Below are positions 44,419 to 57,267 of a stretch of 64,000 nucleotides of DNA, one piece after another. Origin of the DNA: Schistosoma mansoni. Lineage: Eukaryota; Platyhelminthes; Trematoda; Strigeidida; Schistosomatidae. The first letter of the stretch is position 1. Each line of letters starts with the position of its first letter. Position numbers and translations under genes: made by a program. Under the pieces are notes generated by a model that saw only the letters and a list, made by a program, of their open reading frames with translations, was not told the origin of the DNA and searched no databases. Location: the NCBI RefSeq assembly GCF_000237925.1, contig NC_031501.1:2616505-2680504 (forward strand), given 5' to 3'.

Positions 44419-47301
44419 TTAGTGATATTGACTGCCCATGACAGAAAGAGAGGGTTGTAAATGATTGATTGTAAAAATAGCATATCTGGCATTAACCCAA
44501 AGATTTTCATTGTTGGTGGTAATTTCTGTAGATTGAAGAGTTAAAACATCAAAAGTTATCCTCAAAACGTTCCTGCGTGACAGTCCTGTAGCAGATATTC
44601 GTTGAGTTCTCGAGTGGTGAAGATCATTTATAACGTGGTTTTCTTCACAGATACATTGATAAGAAATATAAATGCACATAGTCGAACCTAGTCAGTGACG
44701 ACACTCATCGTAAATTTCAAAGTCCCAGATCTTACTTCTAATCACCACTTATAGTCGAGTTGGTCAGATCTATTTGGATGAAAAGCGTACAATCGGTCAC
44801 TTATCATTAAGTTAACTATTAAATTAGAAGTAGCTAGAATACTTTTAAACCTATAAACACAAACAGTGATCTCAAATGACTTAGCACTGAAAGTTTCTAT
44901 TCCTACCTATTCCATGTTTACTAGTTGATATCAGTTTTAGCCATTTAATATTAAATCTAAGTGATAATTAGTTGTTTGAGATAAGTATTTGATGCTATAG
45001 CCTAATATAAAATATATTTGCAGACTACTTTTGAAAGTGGGACAGACAGTTTAGGAATTATTCTGTGAACTTGTAACGAATGCTTTACATGTTATTTCAT
45101 GAAGTCGTAATGTAGTTACTAGATTGCTAACCAATTATGAGGACAGGAGCGTTTATTTTTGGAAAATGCATGATATTTCACCGAAAAAGTCAGTTCTGAT
45201 TTAGTCTTATAGATCTCAAGAAAAATGTCGGGTCGTAGTAAGTAACTAGATAATATTTCTTGTTTTACTACTGCCATGAGTGTTGCATATGTTTCTTTGT
45301 GGAAATTTAAATATTTTAGATTGATCTGATGTGTTTGTTCGTCTAGGTAACGTTAGATAAATCAATTACTTCTTGTTTTGAACTACTTTTAGTTGTAAAT
45401 GCACTTTTCCTTTTTATTTTTGTGTTCATCTTCAGATCTTGAGACACTTAGAAAACGATGAGTCACTATTGTTGGGGTAATTAAAGAAATGAAACACTAA
45501 CTGAGTACATAAATAAGGCGATGAAACTCACTAGACAACAAAAAACCAATACCTTGCGCTGCTAACATGAGATTATTTATGCAAACTAGAGTCTTTACAA
45601 GACTATATCTTTCATTTAATAAAGCAGTTAGTTGATTCCAAATGAATTGTTCTACATTAATATACAAGACAAAATCATTTGAAATACTAATTTATCTCCC
45701 AAAATCAGTTAGTCCAAGGCGGAGTGTAAATCCAACTATAAATTAACAACATCAAAATACTGTCTGTGATATTTTATCCAGGTATGTGTACAAGTGCGAA
45801 TAAACCCGTTGCAGAAAACACTAGAAGCATGGGCAACTTTCAAAAAAACCCTGAAATACACTTTAAAATGCAACAACAGAACATACAATAACGTTTTATT
45901 AAAAAGGCTCTGAAAATAGACGTAGTCATACTCTGGAACTATACATAATATACAAAAGTGAACCTTCAGCTGAACAGAGTAAACCTATTTATATGGTTTT
46001 CAAAGTACTTGTGCTCCAGGCAATGTTTTATTTAAGAAAGTAGCTATAAATTGTTCAATAGTTTTATAATGGCTTCATTAGAATGGATTCAGGGATGCTG
46101 GCTCTGCATAGTATCACAAGTTATTTGACTCAGCTAACTTCGAAAAATGTAGTCTAAAATATAACTTAGGAAGTCTATAACTTTTAATATAGTATTTTCC
46201 TATTCTAATGACTCTGACAGTCTAGCTAATAAAGTCAAACTATTTGAGTAATAATTAGATCTTTCTCTCACTTAGATGCTAAGGCATTCAGGAAATTAAA
46301 CATGATGTATTCGTGAGTAAAACTCAGCTATTGCTTTTAAACAGACGGCTCATACTCAAGAATGACAGTGTTTTGATGGATAAACTTTAAATAACACAGG
46401 TTAAATTGGTTTCCAGGATCGTACAACTGTTTTAATGAATAGGATAAACATAATTCTCTTGTCATATGCAAGGAATTAAAATAAGCTGAGAGTAAAGCAG
46501 CGACTGACTTAAATTCCTTCAACTTCAGCCACGGAAAACTCTAAATATGTTTATATGCCCAGAACTAATAATATATCAGCTGACTACTGACTTTCTTGTC
46601 TAGGATGTTGTATTTTGCAGATTCATTCTCAGAAAGGTAGAATAGACTGATTTATTTTATCTCCACTTGAAACATAAAACTAAAAGACTTTTGCACTTCT
46701 AAAAAGTAAGAAAAATCAAGCTTTTTATCCAATAATAACTGTAGTTATCGTCAACTTATTCGTGTTCATGGCTGAAAGATAAGATCACCAGTATACATAA
46801 AACCTTGACTCTTCAGACAAGCAATACTCACATTGACCTAATGATTTTATAAAGTGCTGGAAAACAAGTTGATGCAAAGTCAAACACTAATTGTATTAAA
46901 AGGATACAACACCAAGCGAATTCGCATTCCTCAAATTTCTTAACGCTATTTTATGCCTCTCATACATAAAATCCTAGCAAAATTCATAGGAAAAATGTCA
47001 TCTTACAGTATGAGGATCAGTAAGCAGTTTCAAAACCTTACAAATATCGAAATCATTCCTATCCTTTCTGCATGTGTCATCGCTTCCAATGAATGAGAAG
47101 ACTGGACGAACAAATGACAAAAGCTGGTCTTTTCTTTGCTATAGGCATTCATAATTATCGGCTTCACAACATACAGATAATGATATCATTTCTTTTTACT
47201 TTCAGAGGAAATCCATAGTCAGCGGCGAGTCGTTGATAACGTTTAAAACAAATGATAGGACTTTCTATCATCCATGTAACAATAATATCTTTATACGGTT
47301 T
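44419..47301 (-). CDS. Unresolved host gene, possibly MCMDC2-like
   Basis: Minus-strand exons upstream of CFAP69. Phase-consistent pieces are 47301-47200 (KPYKDIIVTWMIESPIICFK, then RYQRLAADYGFPLK), 47138-47007 (LLSFVRPVFSFIGSDDTCRK, then DICKVLKLLTDPHT), separated by a 61-nt intron, and 45651-45553 (QFIWNQLTALLNERYSLVKT) joined in phase to the last exon 44642-44419 (RISATGLSRRNVLRITFDVL, ending MGSQYH and a stop). Less certain pieces are 46856-46789 and 46540-46337 (FKSVAALLSAYFNSLHMTRE). The C-terminal exon weakly resembles the end of the MCM domain in MCMDC2 (LSASALKYLVFLSEA in human). The gene sits head-to-tail with CFAP69 on the same strand. The product is a guess; that the exons are coding is more secure. 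Confidence 0.5.
44680..45550. other. Intron of the second gene, nothing recognised
   Basis: AT-rich sequence between the last two exons; no SINE, LTR or LINE piece seen. Confidence 0.35.
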
Positions 47302-48100
47302 CTGCATTCGATCTCGAACACATTTTTAGATTTTGAACTGAAATCTTTTTTGAGATCTATACATACTGTAAGTGCAGAAAAGTGCTATAAAAAGATATGG
47401 GAGTCTAGTAAACTAATGGTTCTGATCTCATCACATTGCAGTTGATTTTGTTAGAAACCGTCAGAATGTTGAAACGTTTTACTCAGATTCTGATGAATCG
47501 TTTGCGTCAGTACTTCAACCTGAGACCAGTAGGATATTGGTTAATCACTGATTAATTTTATGTCTGCATGTTACTATGATATTCTTACTGGAGCTTTAAG
47601 GAAGGAGGAATGTGAATTCGTGTTACTTTTTCTCGAAGCTTCTGATGAAAACTCTTCATTTGCCTCTCTTACTTCTCAGGACCATTTTAATCAGCAAAGA
47701 AACCATTTAATAAGAGTTTTTTTTACCTCAAAACCTTTTCTAATATAAGTTACAATGCAGTTACCTATCTGTCTGATGAAACTAGGTAAGAATTTGGTGA
47801 GACAACTAAGACTTTTCTGAAGGGTTTTCAACTCACAAGGTGGTAATGGTCCAACGATCTTTGTTTCTCATAACACTTACGAGAATTTTTACGGACGAGG
47901 TTGCATTAACAAGGTGAGATCTGAGTTCACACGTTATAAATAATTGACAAAAGTTGAGGAAACGTTCAAGGTCATCGCACTTTGATGACTGTGGATGAAA
48001 AATGTTTGAAAATCTTTTTCTTCCTCAAATTTTCGGTAATGAATTTGAGTGTTCGTCTTATGGAAAACGCGTAAATGAGTTCTGTCTAAATTTGGAAGGA

Positions 48101-48391
48101 TCAGTAATCACAAGCGTGTAAGTGGGTTCCTCCGATAAGACCAGAGCGACTCGATCCAACGTTACTACTTTTCCTGACTGGACAATGTATTTGCACCCAC
48201 TTCTTTTTCATCTCCTTCCGTTGATTTGAGTTTTGACCACAGAAATATGAACACTTATGAACATGTGAAATATGATGGGTCACAAGATTTTCGTTATCAT
48301 ACTTCTGATATGGACATTTTGTGTGTGGTAGACATTCTACCTTCATGCTTGACGCAAAAAAGCCTGTAAAACTAGTTAGCGAAATAAACAA
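48101..48391 (-). CDS. Candidate exon with Cys pairs
   Basis: An open stretch reading KVECLPHTKCPYQKYDNENL, then VHKCSYFCGQNSNQRKEMKK. The spacing C-x5-CP ... C-x3-C loosely recalls the zinc-binding part of MCMDC2 (human CSDEACP ... CNLC). It could be an upstream exon of the gene ending at 44419, but I could not confirm splice sites or phase. A Gypsy fossil begins 19 bases beyond it. Confidence 0.35.
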   Translation of the reverse strand: MFISLTSFTGFFASSMKVECLPHTKCPYQKYDNENLVTHHISHVHKCSYFCGQNSNQRKEMKKKWVQIHCPVRKSSNVGSSRSGLIGGTHLHACDY

Positions 48392-48409
48392 AGTGGGATA
48401 TTCGTAGTG

Positions 48410-50365
48410 TTTGTATGAACTAATAATTCCTTTGTGCTTGATAACTGCTTAAATTTCACATTCTAAATACAATACGTTCGTTTGTGCTCATGTAGTTATT
48501 CTTGGTCTAAATCGCGTTTTCTGTGATTCCCAGTTTGTACTGTAATTCAAATACTTCAGGTCATCACATTGGCGTTGCGATGGAGCTTTTGATCGAATAG
48601 TTGGGGATTCACTCACCTTCTGAAGCTTTTGAAGATTATTTGGAAAGGTTTGAAATGTAGAGCATGGTCAAAAATGATGTGACGGGTGATAGAATTGTGT
48701 CATATTTCTTTACACTCACGTGAAAGGAAGCCTACAGTTTATTAAAATTTAAGCATATCTAGAAAAGCATATCTCACTTCCTAATGCTACTCCCAAGGAA
48801 CTACTATTAAATCATGTAAAGTGCACCAGTTTTAAATGTCCTGAGAGAGCAAATTTTCTTAAGACAATTCGTCAGAATAAGCAAAAGGTTAAGGAATTCA
48901 TCCTTGAATTGAAAATACAAGTTGTCAAATGTAATTTTGGTGATCGACTTCATGTACAGATGAGGGATGGATTAATTGCAGGAATTAACATGCCAGGTCT
49001 ATAGATAGAGCTGTTCCTTTCAAGGTGCTAGAACTGCTTGTATTAATTACGAAGCAGTGAATGGACTCGACAACCACTCTATGAAAATCTCCAAAACCTT
49101 GCTCAGTCATTATGATGAGATACAATCTCAGGGTCAGTCAAACTTGCATTTGTTTAACCATAATTTCTATTTTCGTGAAAATATGAAAGGTGACTCAACA
49201 AGAAACTGCATACCAAACAACAAAGGTGAAAGAATGTTTGGTAAAAGTTTATCCTGTAGATGGCACCGAGTGTTCTTCAAACTTATTCTCTCAATGTACA
49301 TTCTGTACTTATTACTGCTGCATCACCTGTCGGCAGAAAGGTAGACCGGTAATCTGTGTTACACTCAAAACTGAAGGTTGCTGAACAAAGGTATTCACAA
49401 ACTAAACGAAAAGCATTATCTATGTTTTGGTTCGTCAAATGACTTCATAAAAATTTATTTAGCAAGAAGTTTGCCGCTGGTACTGATCATGAAGCTTTAA
49501 AGTTTATTTATCATACTGAAAACTCCTTAACACGTTCTCCAGCTGCTATGGTTCAACGATGGACTAATGCTTTTAGTGCCTATGATCATACGGTTCAGCA
49601 CAGGAGTGTCGAACAAATTCAACAAGCTGATTAAATATCTCAACAATTTTTACAATACAAACCTAGTAGTACTGTGGACGGTCTGTCAGTGTAACCTTGA
49701 ACTGAGAGATGCCCAGATTTTATTAGAGAAACTCACAGATACTTTTGATATATATTCAGCGCCATACGGAAAGGTTAAGATGGTAATCTGAAACGTAGAT
49801 TCCCACTCTATTTTTCGAAGTTTGGTTAGTTGTCAACTACTCCTGATGATATTTTGTGTTCAAATGATCGAAATGTTATTTCTCCTCTGTAACGAGACTT
49901 TATAAAAGCTACTGAAAATAATTATTCGTTTGAATATGAGGTGTTTGGAGTCTGTAGATGTTACATATTATTGGGGAAATGATCTTCGGCTAGTCACGAG
50001 GATTGTAGTAAAGCATGTCCTAGAATCTATGGTGCGAATTCTAGATATCACTGATTTAGGTACACACAACCGACTTGTTGATCAAATACAATTCAAAGAA
50101 CCAGAAAATACAAACTCTATATCCAATACACAGCCGGATAGACACCTGATGAACTTAAGAAGAGGACATTCAATAGAATAAAGAAGCTTAAATTCCGATT
50201 TAAGCTGTGGCGGATGTAGTTTTTGTATGAACTAATGATTCCTTTTTACTTGATGACTGATTGATTTAGGATTCTTATTACAATACATTCGTTCGTCATC
50301 ACTTAGTTCTTTTTTATGCAAATTGCATTTCTACAGTAATTCAAATACTTCCAACAGTCACAGTA
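48410..50365 (+). mobile_element. Gypsy-type fossil with short LTR remnants
   Basis: LTR-like ends 48410-48565 and 50219-50365 share GTATGAACTAATAATTCC and TAATTCAAATACTTC. A primer-site-like TTGGCGTTGCGATGG follows the first. Inside are Gag-like (NFGDRLHVQMRDGLIAGINM), RNase H-like (SPAAMVQRWTNAFSAYDHTV) and integrase-end-like stretches. It is broken in many places and much of pol is absent. Old. It lies among the candidate exons of the second gene. Confidence 0.7.
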
Positions 50366-50538
50366 TTTCAGTATCACGTTGTCTAGCGCTAATGAAATCA
50401 AGTTATAGAAAATAAGACCCTTGCAAATTCTGAGACGTGTCTAATTTTCACATTTCAATGAAGTTTTTGAGCATTAATAGTTGATGATGTCAACACTAAT
50501 ACGATGATTGTTTTTGTTGTTAACCTGATTGCCGATAT

Positions 50539-51300
50539 TCAAAATTGTGAGTACAGTTTGAACAAAATCCCTAAAATATGGTCTTCGTTAGTGCTATGAT
50601 ACTCGTCAGCGGAACTTGACATGAATAGATTTAACCAAGACGAATGTATGAGTAGTGGAAAATAGAATTTGACTAGCTGTAAATAAAATCGAATACTTCG
50701 AAACAGTAAGTTCATAGATAGTGTTCTCGATGCTTCAAATAACATGGTGTATTCTGTTTGATAAAGCCCTGGGAGGAAGTAGCGGTCACATATTACACTT
50801 GTGATAGGCTACATAACCAGATAGGAAACGGTCTTTTGCATTCCTGCTTAAATACACAGCACACTCCTATATGAGCCTTTCTTGATCAAAAGTTTGCAAA
50901 CAAAGGATTAATGTAGTATCCTTCATCTGAATACTGGATGATCCGGTATAAATGAATTAAATAAGAGCTGAAATACAAATGTTTTTGAATATATATTTAA
51001 GCTCCTAATTTGAAGGGAAAATACAGTAATAATAGACAATCAAAATACAATTGAAGTGAGTGTCATAGCTGAACTGGAGTACTAATAGCATTGAATCATC
51101 ATCAGAGTTATATATCTTTGTAATTGAATAAGGTTTATATTGAAACCGGCGTTTACAAAACATAAGAGTTTTGAACACAGAAATTCCTGTGTAGAATACC
51201 TTAGAAATAGAACATCTACCAGTTTCTAACATCATGGAGATAGATTTACACCATGACAGAAAGGACAATCGAGAACATCGCTCCCAAACGTTTTACTGTA
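50539..51300 (-). other. Coding-like stretches, unassigned
   Basis: Two open minus-strand stretches, 50745-50539 (ASRTLSMNLLFRSIRFYLQL) and 51268-51005 (CRSISKVFYTG-like, ending VYYYCIFPSN), have codon use like the neighbouring exons. A third frame near 51300 gives SDVLDCPFCHG before a possible GTAAAT donor, and 51450 gives FITLDLVKHDLIANGPGSY. They may be 5' exons of the second gene or old repeat remnants; no homology is clear. Confidence 0.2.
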
Positions 51301-51549
51301 TAATATCGTTATTTCTTTGAACTTTTAATCTGTCTCACCTTATAATTATTACCCAAGACTCATGTAATCAGTTATTATTTTCCTCACTGTTCTTATGACT
51401 TTGGTTAGGATTTGCTTTTAGTATTTAACTCCGTTGATGTATGATCCCGGACCATTAGCAATAAGGTCATGTTTAACAAGATCTAGGGTTATAAAATTGA
51501 GCGGTTGATCACTTTGGTTGTTTGACTCCCTGTTGGAAACTGTTTTGAG

Positions 51550-53330
51550 TGCTTATAGATAGATATTTCATGTCATCTCATTGGGAATACTCTGTAGTGA
51601 CCTGCTTTTATGAACAAAACACGATTGGTATAACGGAAACAATTATTATTATAACCAACTGTACTAGAGATTGTTTTACCGTACCTGTTTGTTTAAGTGT
51701 ACGAAAAGACACTCTTCCGCTGCTTTGTGACCTTGCACGAACTCCAGTACGCTCGGTCGTTCCGATTGTAAACGTTGGCGCGATCTCTGTATTATTTTGA
51801 TATCACGAGATCGCCAACATATACATCTTACCACAACCTTCAATTTCCTTCTGATATTTGGCTCACGGAAGGATCTAACCTATAAACTGGCACGTTGTTT
51901 TCCTGTAGTGGTGATCATAGTCAACCACGACTCGACACACTACTAGAACTTTTTGTTATTCCCGGGTATCTATTTCCCAACCATCTTTCTTGCTGATTAG
52001 TAAACTACGTTTTCGTTCTGTATAGAGAACAGTAACGTTCGAGGTATTTTGCACTTTTGGTACAAAATGTTTGCTTTGTTTGACATGGGTCAACCTGTTT
52101 TAGAATGAAGTTTGTGTTTTATTATGATTTCAAATGGCTGTGATGTGAACTCTCTTACAATGATGCAGCTACTCTTATTGATTAATAATCTTGGACAATA
52201 CTCGACATGTTCCGATATCTGAACAAGGTTGGACAGGTATGTAATTATACTTCAAACAAACAAGGTTGAATGGGAGTAGAGATCAGTAATTTTTTAAATC
52301 ATTTTCTACATAAGAAGATTCTTGAATCTTCTCCAAATATCCAATAGGGCTGATTGGCTATTTCTTAGCCAATACGTTTCTGGAGTGAGGTGTAAGTCTC
52401 ACGTTCTAAATAACATGGTTATTGTTCAAATTGAGCAAGCGAAGTTCGCCAGTTTTCCACATCCAGACCCCATCTTAGAATAAAGACCGCAAGGTCATCC
52501 AAAATTGGTTTTAGTATTATCTAATGGTGGTATTTACATTAGATTGACAGCCACTTTTAATGGTCAAGCTGTGCAATTACGAACTGTTTCCCAGCAGCCA
52601 CAAGATGTCAAGCATCTTTCAGATAAGTTTAAATTGTGCTTAAAATTATTTTAGGCTTCTTATATACTTCAAATTGCTAATCAATTAAAATAATATCAGA
52701 CTACTGACTTTTATTCAAACTTTCTTATGAAGACTGGGATGTCAGAGTCGTTGTTTTATCCAAATATTTTTATGATGTGTAGGCCGATATGACGTTTTGA
52801 GCCTAATCACCGTTAAAGAAACATAAAATTTATCTTATTGAGTAGAATAAAGTCTGATGAAAGAGTATTCAACCTGTTTTCTTTCCAATTTTACCATCCA
52901 CTAAACTTTTTATATATTTTAAGTGAATTTAGAGTGGCTCTATTCATATAAACTCTGCTTTACTAAGCCTAATTCGGTTACCATATTGATTCTGTTGTTC
53001 AGTTAATATTTCGTCGAATAAATTAAACGTCTACTGACAGCTCCAAGCTCTTCGTGGTTGATGTAGACTGTAGTGAATGTCATAAGATTGGAGTTACACA
53101 AATAAAAAATATTGTACTTGTTTTTTCGTGACTTATGAACTGAGATCCTATGATTATTTATCATTTTCTATTGATGTATAATGAAGTTTGTTGAATCATC
53201 AAGTTTTAGATTTTGTTGTCATGGAAAAAAAAACTAGAGAAGACCACAATTACTATTCATAACATGAATCTGGTAAAGAATACAAACTCTTGGATATTTT
53301 GAACTATTTGTACACTTTGAAAGATTATTG
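51550..53330. other. Unassigned, probably old repeat debris
   Basis: 52430-52640 has a plus frame (IYIRLTATFNGQAVQLRTVS) that might be an old mobile-element remnant. Otherwise nothing recognised. Confidence 0.3.
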
Positions 53331-53332
53331 AT

Positions 53333-53616
53333 ACGGGTGGGGACAATCGATTGTATTCGACACGAAAATTACAGACTATCTCACTAAAATCTGATAACCA
53401 TACATTATATATTTACTTAATTTGCAAACTATCATTCAATTGTCTCAATCTTGACTGTTCCTCCTGAAAATATCAGTCCATCGTCTTTGACTTCATTGTT
53501 CATGCCCGATTGCGTTTCGTTTCTATTCTTTCTTTATCAATCTTCTAGTGAAATACATTCTTTGCCTGACCATCATCTAATACTACTTATATAGATGTAA
53601 GCAACTCACACCACAT
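53333..53616 (-). mobile_element. Solo LTR, family C
   Basis: LTR fossil; GGGGACAATCGATTGTATTC to CAACTCACACCACA matches the LTRs at 31091, lacking their outermost bases at one end. Confidence 0.72.
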
Positions 53617-54138
53617 ATCTACAGAATCACTTCATGATGTTTTTCATCAAATAGAATTAGTGTATAAGGGTGGACAAAGTATTACTTTAGCTTCTATTCT
53701 TCTAGATATCTTACAGATTTTAATTTAGAAAAGAATTTGTCAAGTTAATTATCAAGCATAAAATTTTTTGTAAGAACTAACCATATTACAATGTATTTTA
53801 GTAGTATGCATAATATTATATGAACTCATATTGAATAAACTACCATCGGTCTAATCTAGGGTTCTTTGTACATAACTTTGAATACCACCATTATTAAGTA
53901 AAGTAAATAGATCTTATTGAAGCGATTTCGTTGATTTATACAAGAAACATAAGCATTCAGATGTCTGTCGAATTTACCTAAAAAATGTATTCTCACTACA
54001 CACAGACTGCTTTTGAAAGAATTCCAGCTTTTAACTAATGAAAAAGACATATATGTCTAAGTCTTAGCATCATCATTACCAATAACTTCATTTAAATTAG
54101 CATCTTCTCTATTCATTGCACCTATCATTATTGTATTC

Positions 54139-55035
54139 ACTTACTTACGCCTGTTAACCCTCGTGGAGAAGCATAGGCCACACACCAGTATTCTCCATCG
54201 AATCCTGTTCTGGACAATCCTTTCCACTTAACATTCATCCTTTTCATATCTGCTTCTATTTTCCGGCATAATGTGTCCTTTGGCCTTCCTCTTTTCCACT
54301 TTCCTTCACCATTCCAAGTTAGGGATTGCCTCGTGATGCAGTTTGGTGATTTCTTCCATGTATGTTCTATCCACTTCCAACGTTTTTTCTTAATTTCCTC
54401 TTCAGCTGGAAGCTGGTTTGTCCTCTCCCAAAACGCTGTTGCTGATAGTATCCGGCCAGTGAATGTTGAGGATTTTGCTTAAACAACTGTTTATAAATAC
54501 TTGTACCTTCTTGACGATGGTTGTAGTAATTATCCACGTTTCAGCTCTGTACAGTAGAACTGTTTCGACGTTCGTATTGGAGATTTTCACTTTGAAGTTA
54601 GTTGACAGTTGTTTTGAGTTCCATATGTTCTTTAATTGTAGAAATGCTGCCCTTGCTTTGCCGATCCTCACCTTCACATTTGCATCACATCATCCTTGTT
54701 TATCAATGATGCTTCCCAGGCACGTGAATGTTTCCACATCTTCCAGAGTTTCGCCATCAAGTGTGAGTGGCTTGGCGTTCTCCGTGCTGTATTTAGGGAT
54801 CTTGCTTTTTCCTTTATGTACCTTTAGGCCTACTGATACAGAGGCTGCTGCTACATTAGTTGTCGATCACCAGAAGAAAGAGGATGGGGGAGAGTAGACA
54901 GCCTTTTCTGACTCTGGTACCTACTGGAAATGCATCTGTCAGCAGTCATTCATGCATGAATTCGCAGTGTAGTCCGTTGTATGAGATCTGGATGATGTTG
55001 ACAATCTTGTCAGGAACTCCATAGTGTCGATTTAT
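54139..55035 (-). mobile_element. RTE/SR2-type LINE, 3' part
   Basis: Minus strand encodes [20 protein letters not shown] and [20 protein letters not shown], next to an (ACTT) end. Its 5' side (54870-55035) holds an earlier piece of the reverse transcriptase, with roughly 100 bases missing between. Confidence 0.85.
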
Positions 55036-55404
55036 TAAAAGAGTATTGATGAACTATTATGTAATCTAAAAACAATAAAAATCTCTTAGGAAGGTCAACG
55101 TGAATTCATGTGTGTCATGAAGTTGTATTTCACGTGAACATAGAAATATTTTGACATAGATATTTTTCTCTCTGTCCATACGAAAACTAAAGTTTACTGT
55201 CTGAGTTCTTTCTCTGATTACATATTGTATGATAACTATGATGATGTGTAACTGGAGACTACTGTACAGTCTGAAGTATTATGTTACAATGCATTCTTTC
55301 TTAAATTCTTTGAGCTCTTATGTTTTTTCTTGAGTTCTGGATGAAAGAAATAAAGACTTCTGTTCAATTCGTTAATGATACAATAATATCCTAATGTTAT
55401 AACT

Positions 55405-55820
55405 TGTGGTCGAGTGGATGCCTTGTTAACGTATGACGTGATAAGACCGCTAATCAGAGAGCAGCGAATTATTGATTGGAACAGTGACACACGGAAACCG
55501 CACAAGCAGTCAAGAGTGCTTATCGATCCTGCTTCTGCCTAGCCTAGCCAGTTGAGTACAGAACAACCTCTGCGGTATGAATAATCGTATTTCAAACATA
55601 CTGAGTTTATATACCAATCAAACAGACCACATCGTACCATAAAATAATAACATGTGTAGAAGATTTAGCCAAATGTGGCTGTGAATGTAGGAGGCAGTAA
55701 TTAATAGACTGTGGATAACTCAAGAATGGTAAATTGTATCATAATAGTCTTTCGGTCAAAATAAGGCTTATAATAAGAAGAATATGAATATGCATAGTTT
55801 AGTTACTTAACAATTATACA
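55405..55820 (-). mobile_element. Solo LTR, family B (decayed)
   Basis: LTR fossil; the reverse complement of 23278-23698 through TTATTATAAGCCTTATTTTG, the AAGATTTAGCC block and GCTTCTGCC. The low-coordinate end is uncertain. Confidence 0.6.
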
Positions 55821-55829
55821 ATAGAAATA

Positions 55830-56480
55830 TATGTATAGTATTAGCTCATAAATAGATCCCAACGGTTACCATCCATAATTCTCATCGGGATATAACAAAC
55901 AGTATCTTCAAGAATAAAACTATGCTCAACTAGAAAATGCCAATCAACATGATAAATAGACTAAACAGAGCCTGAAGCTGATTATGCTCAACCATTTAAT
56001 ATCAATATACAATAGTAATGATACTTTCTGGAATCAAATATGCTTATAGTATTGAAATAAACAAAATTTCTTCAAGCCATAACAAATCCTACTAAATTAC
56101 CAAGTCTAATTTGTTTTCAACAATCAATATAAATACACCAATTAGTATGTATTTCTATCTTACCGTTATTGATACGAAGGACTGTAATTGAAATGTTTGT
56201 AGAGAAAGGCACTTGGTTTGAGTCAGTGTACGGAACCTAGGTACACCTTTAGTGAGCGAAGATCTGGTGGGGGTAACTAGTTAATTGCTTTATAGGATAC
56301 TAAAGTGTGTATTTATAAAATATGAAGACCATACATTAATTAATTCATTAGCATATCATTCATCAATTGTCACAATTGATTGATCACTGGATGGTGAACA
56401 ATGTCATACGTGTCAAATCCTTCTTAGTGCTGATCGATAGCACCCACTGATCAATCAATTGTGATTACATCTCAGTCCTA
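55830..56480. other. Nothing recognised
   Basis: AT-rich sequence. 56330-56470 contains a small inverted repeat around CAATTGATTGATCA. Confidence 0.35.
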
Positions 56481-56484
56481 CAGG

Positions 56485-56670
56485 AGGTCGGTCGCGGCCC
56501 AAATAGCTCAGTGTTAACGCCTCTGACTGTGAAGCTGGGTGACACGGGATCGAATCCGACAGGGAGCACCAGTCCCCTCAAGATTACAGGTACACCTTGC
56601 TGACGAGTGCCAAGTAGCCCGAAACCCGGGTCCAGGGTTTCCTGTTGGCCACCTCCAACCACCATCTTAT
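56485..56670 (+). repeat. Third tRNA-headed SINE family with hammerhead
   Basis: Head AAATAGCTCAGTGTTAACGC (A box) and GGGATCGAATCCGACAGG (B box), then CTCAAGATTACAGGTACACC, core CTGACGA, GAAA, CCCGGG, GTC and CAGGGTTTCC. The head differs from both SM-alpha and SINE-B. The only other copy seen is the decayed one at 19025. Confidence 0.7.
56590..56645 (+). ncRNA. Hammerhead ribozyme, third family
   Basis: Stem I CCTTG with CAGGG; core CTGACGA; GAAA; stem III CCC/GGG without a loop; cleavage triplet GTC. Stem II (GTGCC ... AGCCC) is impaired relative to GTCCC ... AGGAC, so this copy may be inactive. Confidence 0.6.
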
Positions 56671-56855
56671 TCATCAATTGTCTCTAGCAAACTTTGTCAT
56701 CCATTTATTCTTGTTGTTAATACAATTACTCCCTGTTTATGTTCATGTTCCTTTCGACTCAATCTTCTCAACCTTCAGCTGCCAGATATTTCACTTTTGC
56801 TTAGTGTTACATACTACTTATATCTATCGACATAAGTAGCATGCATCACACATGG
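56668..56855 (-). mobile_element. Solo LTR, family C (partial)
   Basis: LTR fossil: ACATACTACTTATATCTATC and CATCACACATGG correspond to one end of the family-C LTR; the other end is cut where the third-family SINE stops. Confidence 0.6.
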
Positions 56856-57267
56856 TGTAAATAAAACAAAACACATATTCTGAACTTCACTTCTAATCAT
56901 AATCCAATTCTAATTACACTATAAATATGGTATTTCTAGTTCCTATTGTCGAATTTTCTCTAACTTGTTTATAACTATTGAAATTAATATAAGCTGATAA
57001 GAGAATAGTAACCATGCCAAACATTATAATCTATTTCTAATCACTAATTATAATTATGTAAGGTGAACATATTCAAGAATAATCGAATGATAGAAACAAC
57101 CTTAACATAGAACAATAGACTTTGTTGAATGTATGAAAGCTGATAATGCACAATGTAGATGTAACTATGCTTGAAAGATATGAAAAACAAAAACTAATGG
57201 TATTTTGTAAATTCATTTTGTATTGTTTGTTTGAATGGTCTTATGAATGTTTAAGACTACAAATTGA

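Noticed and set aside
47206-47366. Plus-strand open exon flanked by CTTTCAG and GTAAGTG
   Set aside because: The minus strand gives a better protein (RYQRLAADYGFPLK) with exact codon counts and a phase match to the next exon; the plus reading has no partner exons.
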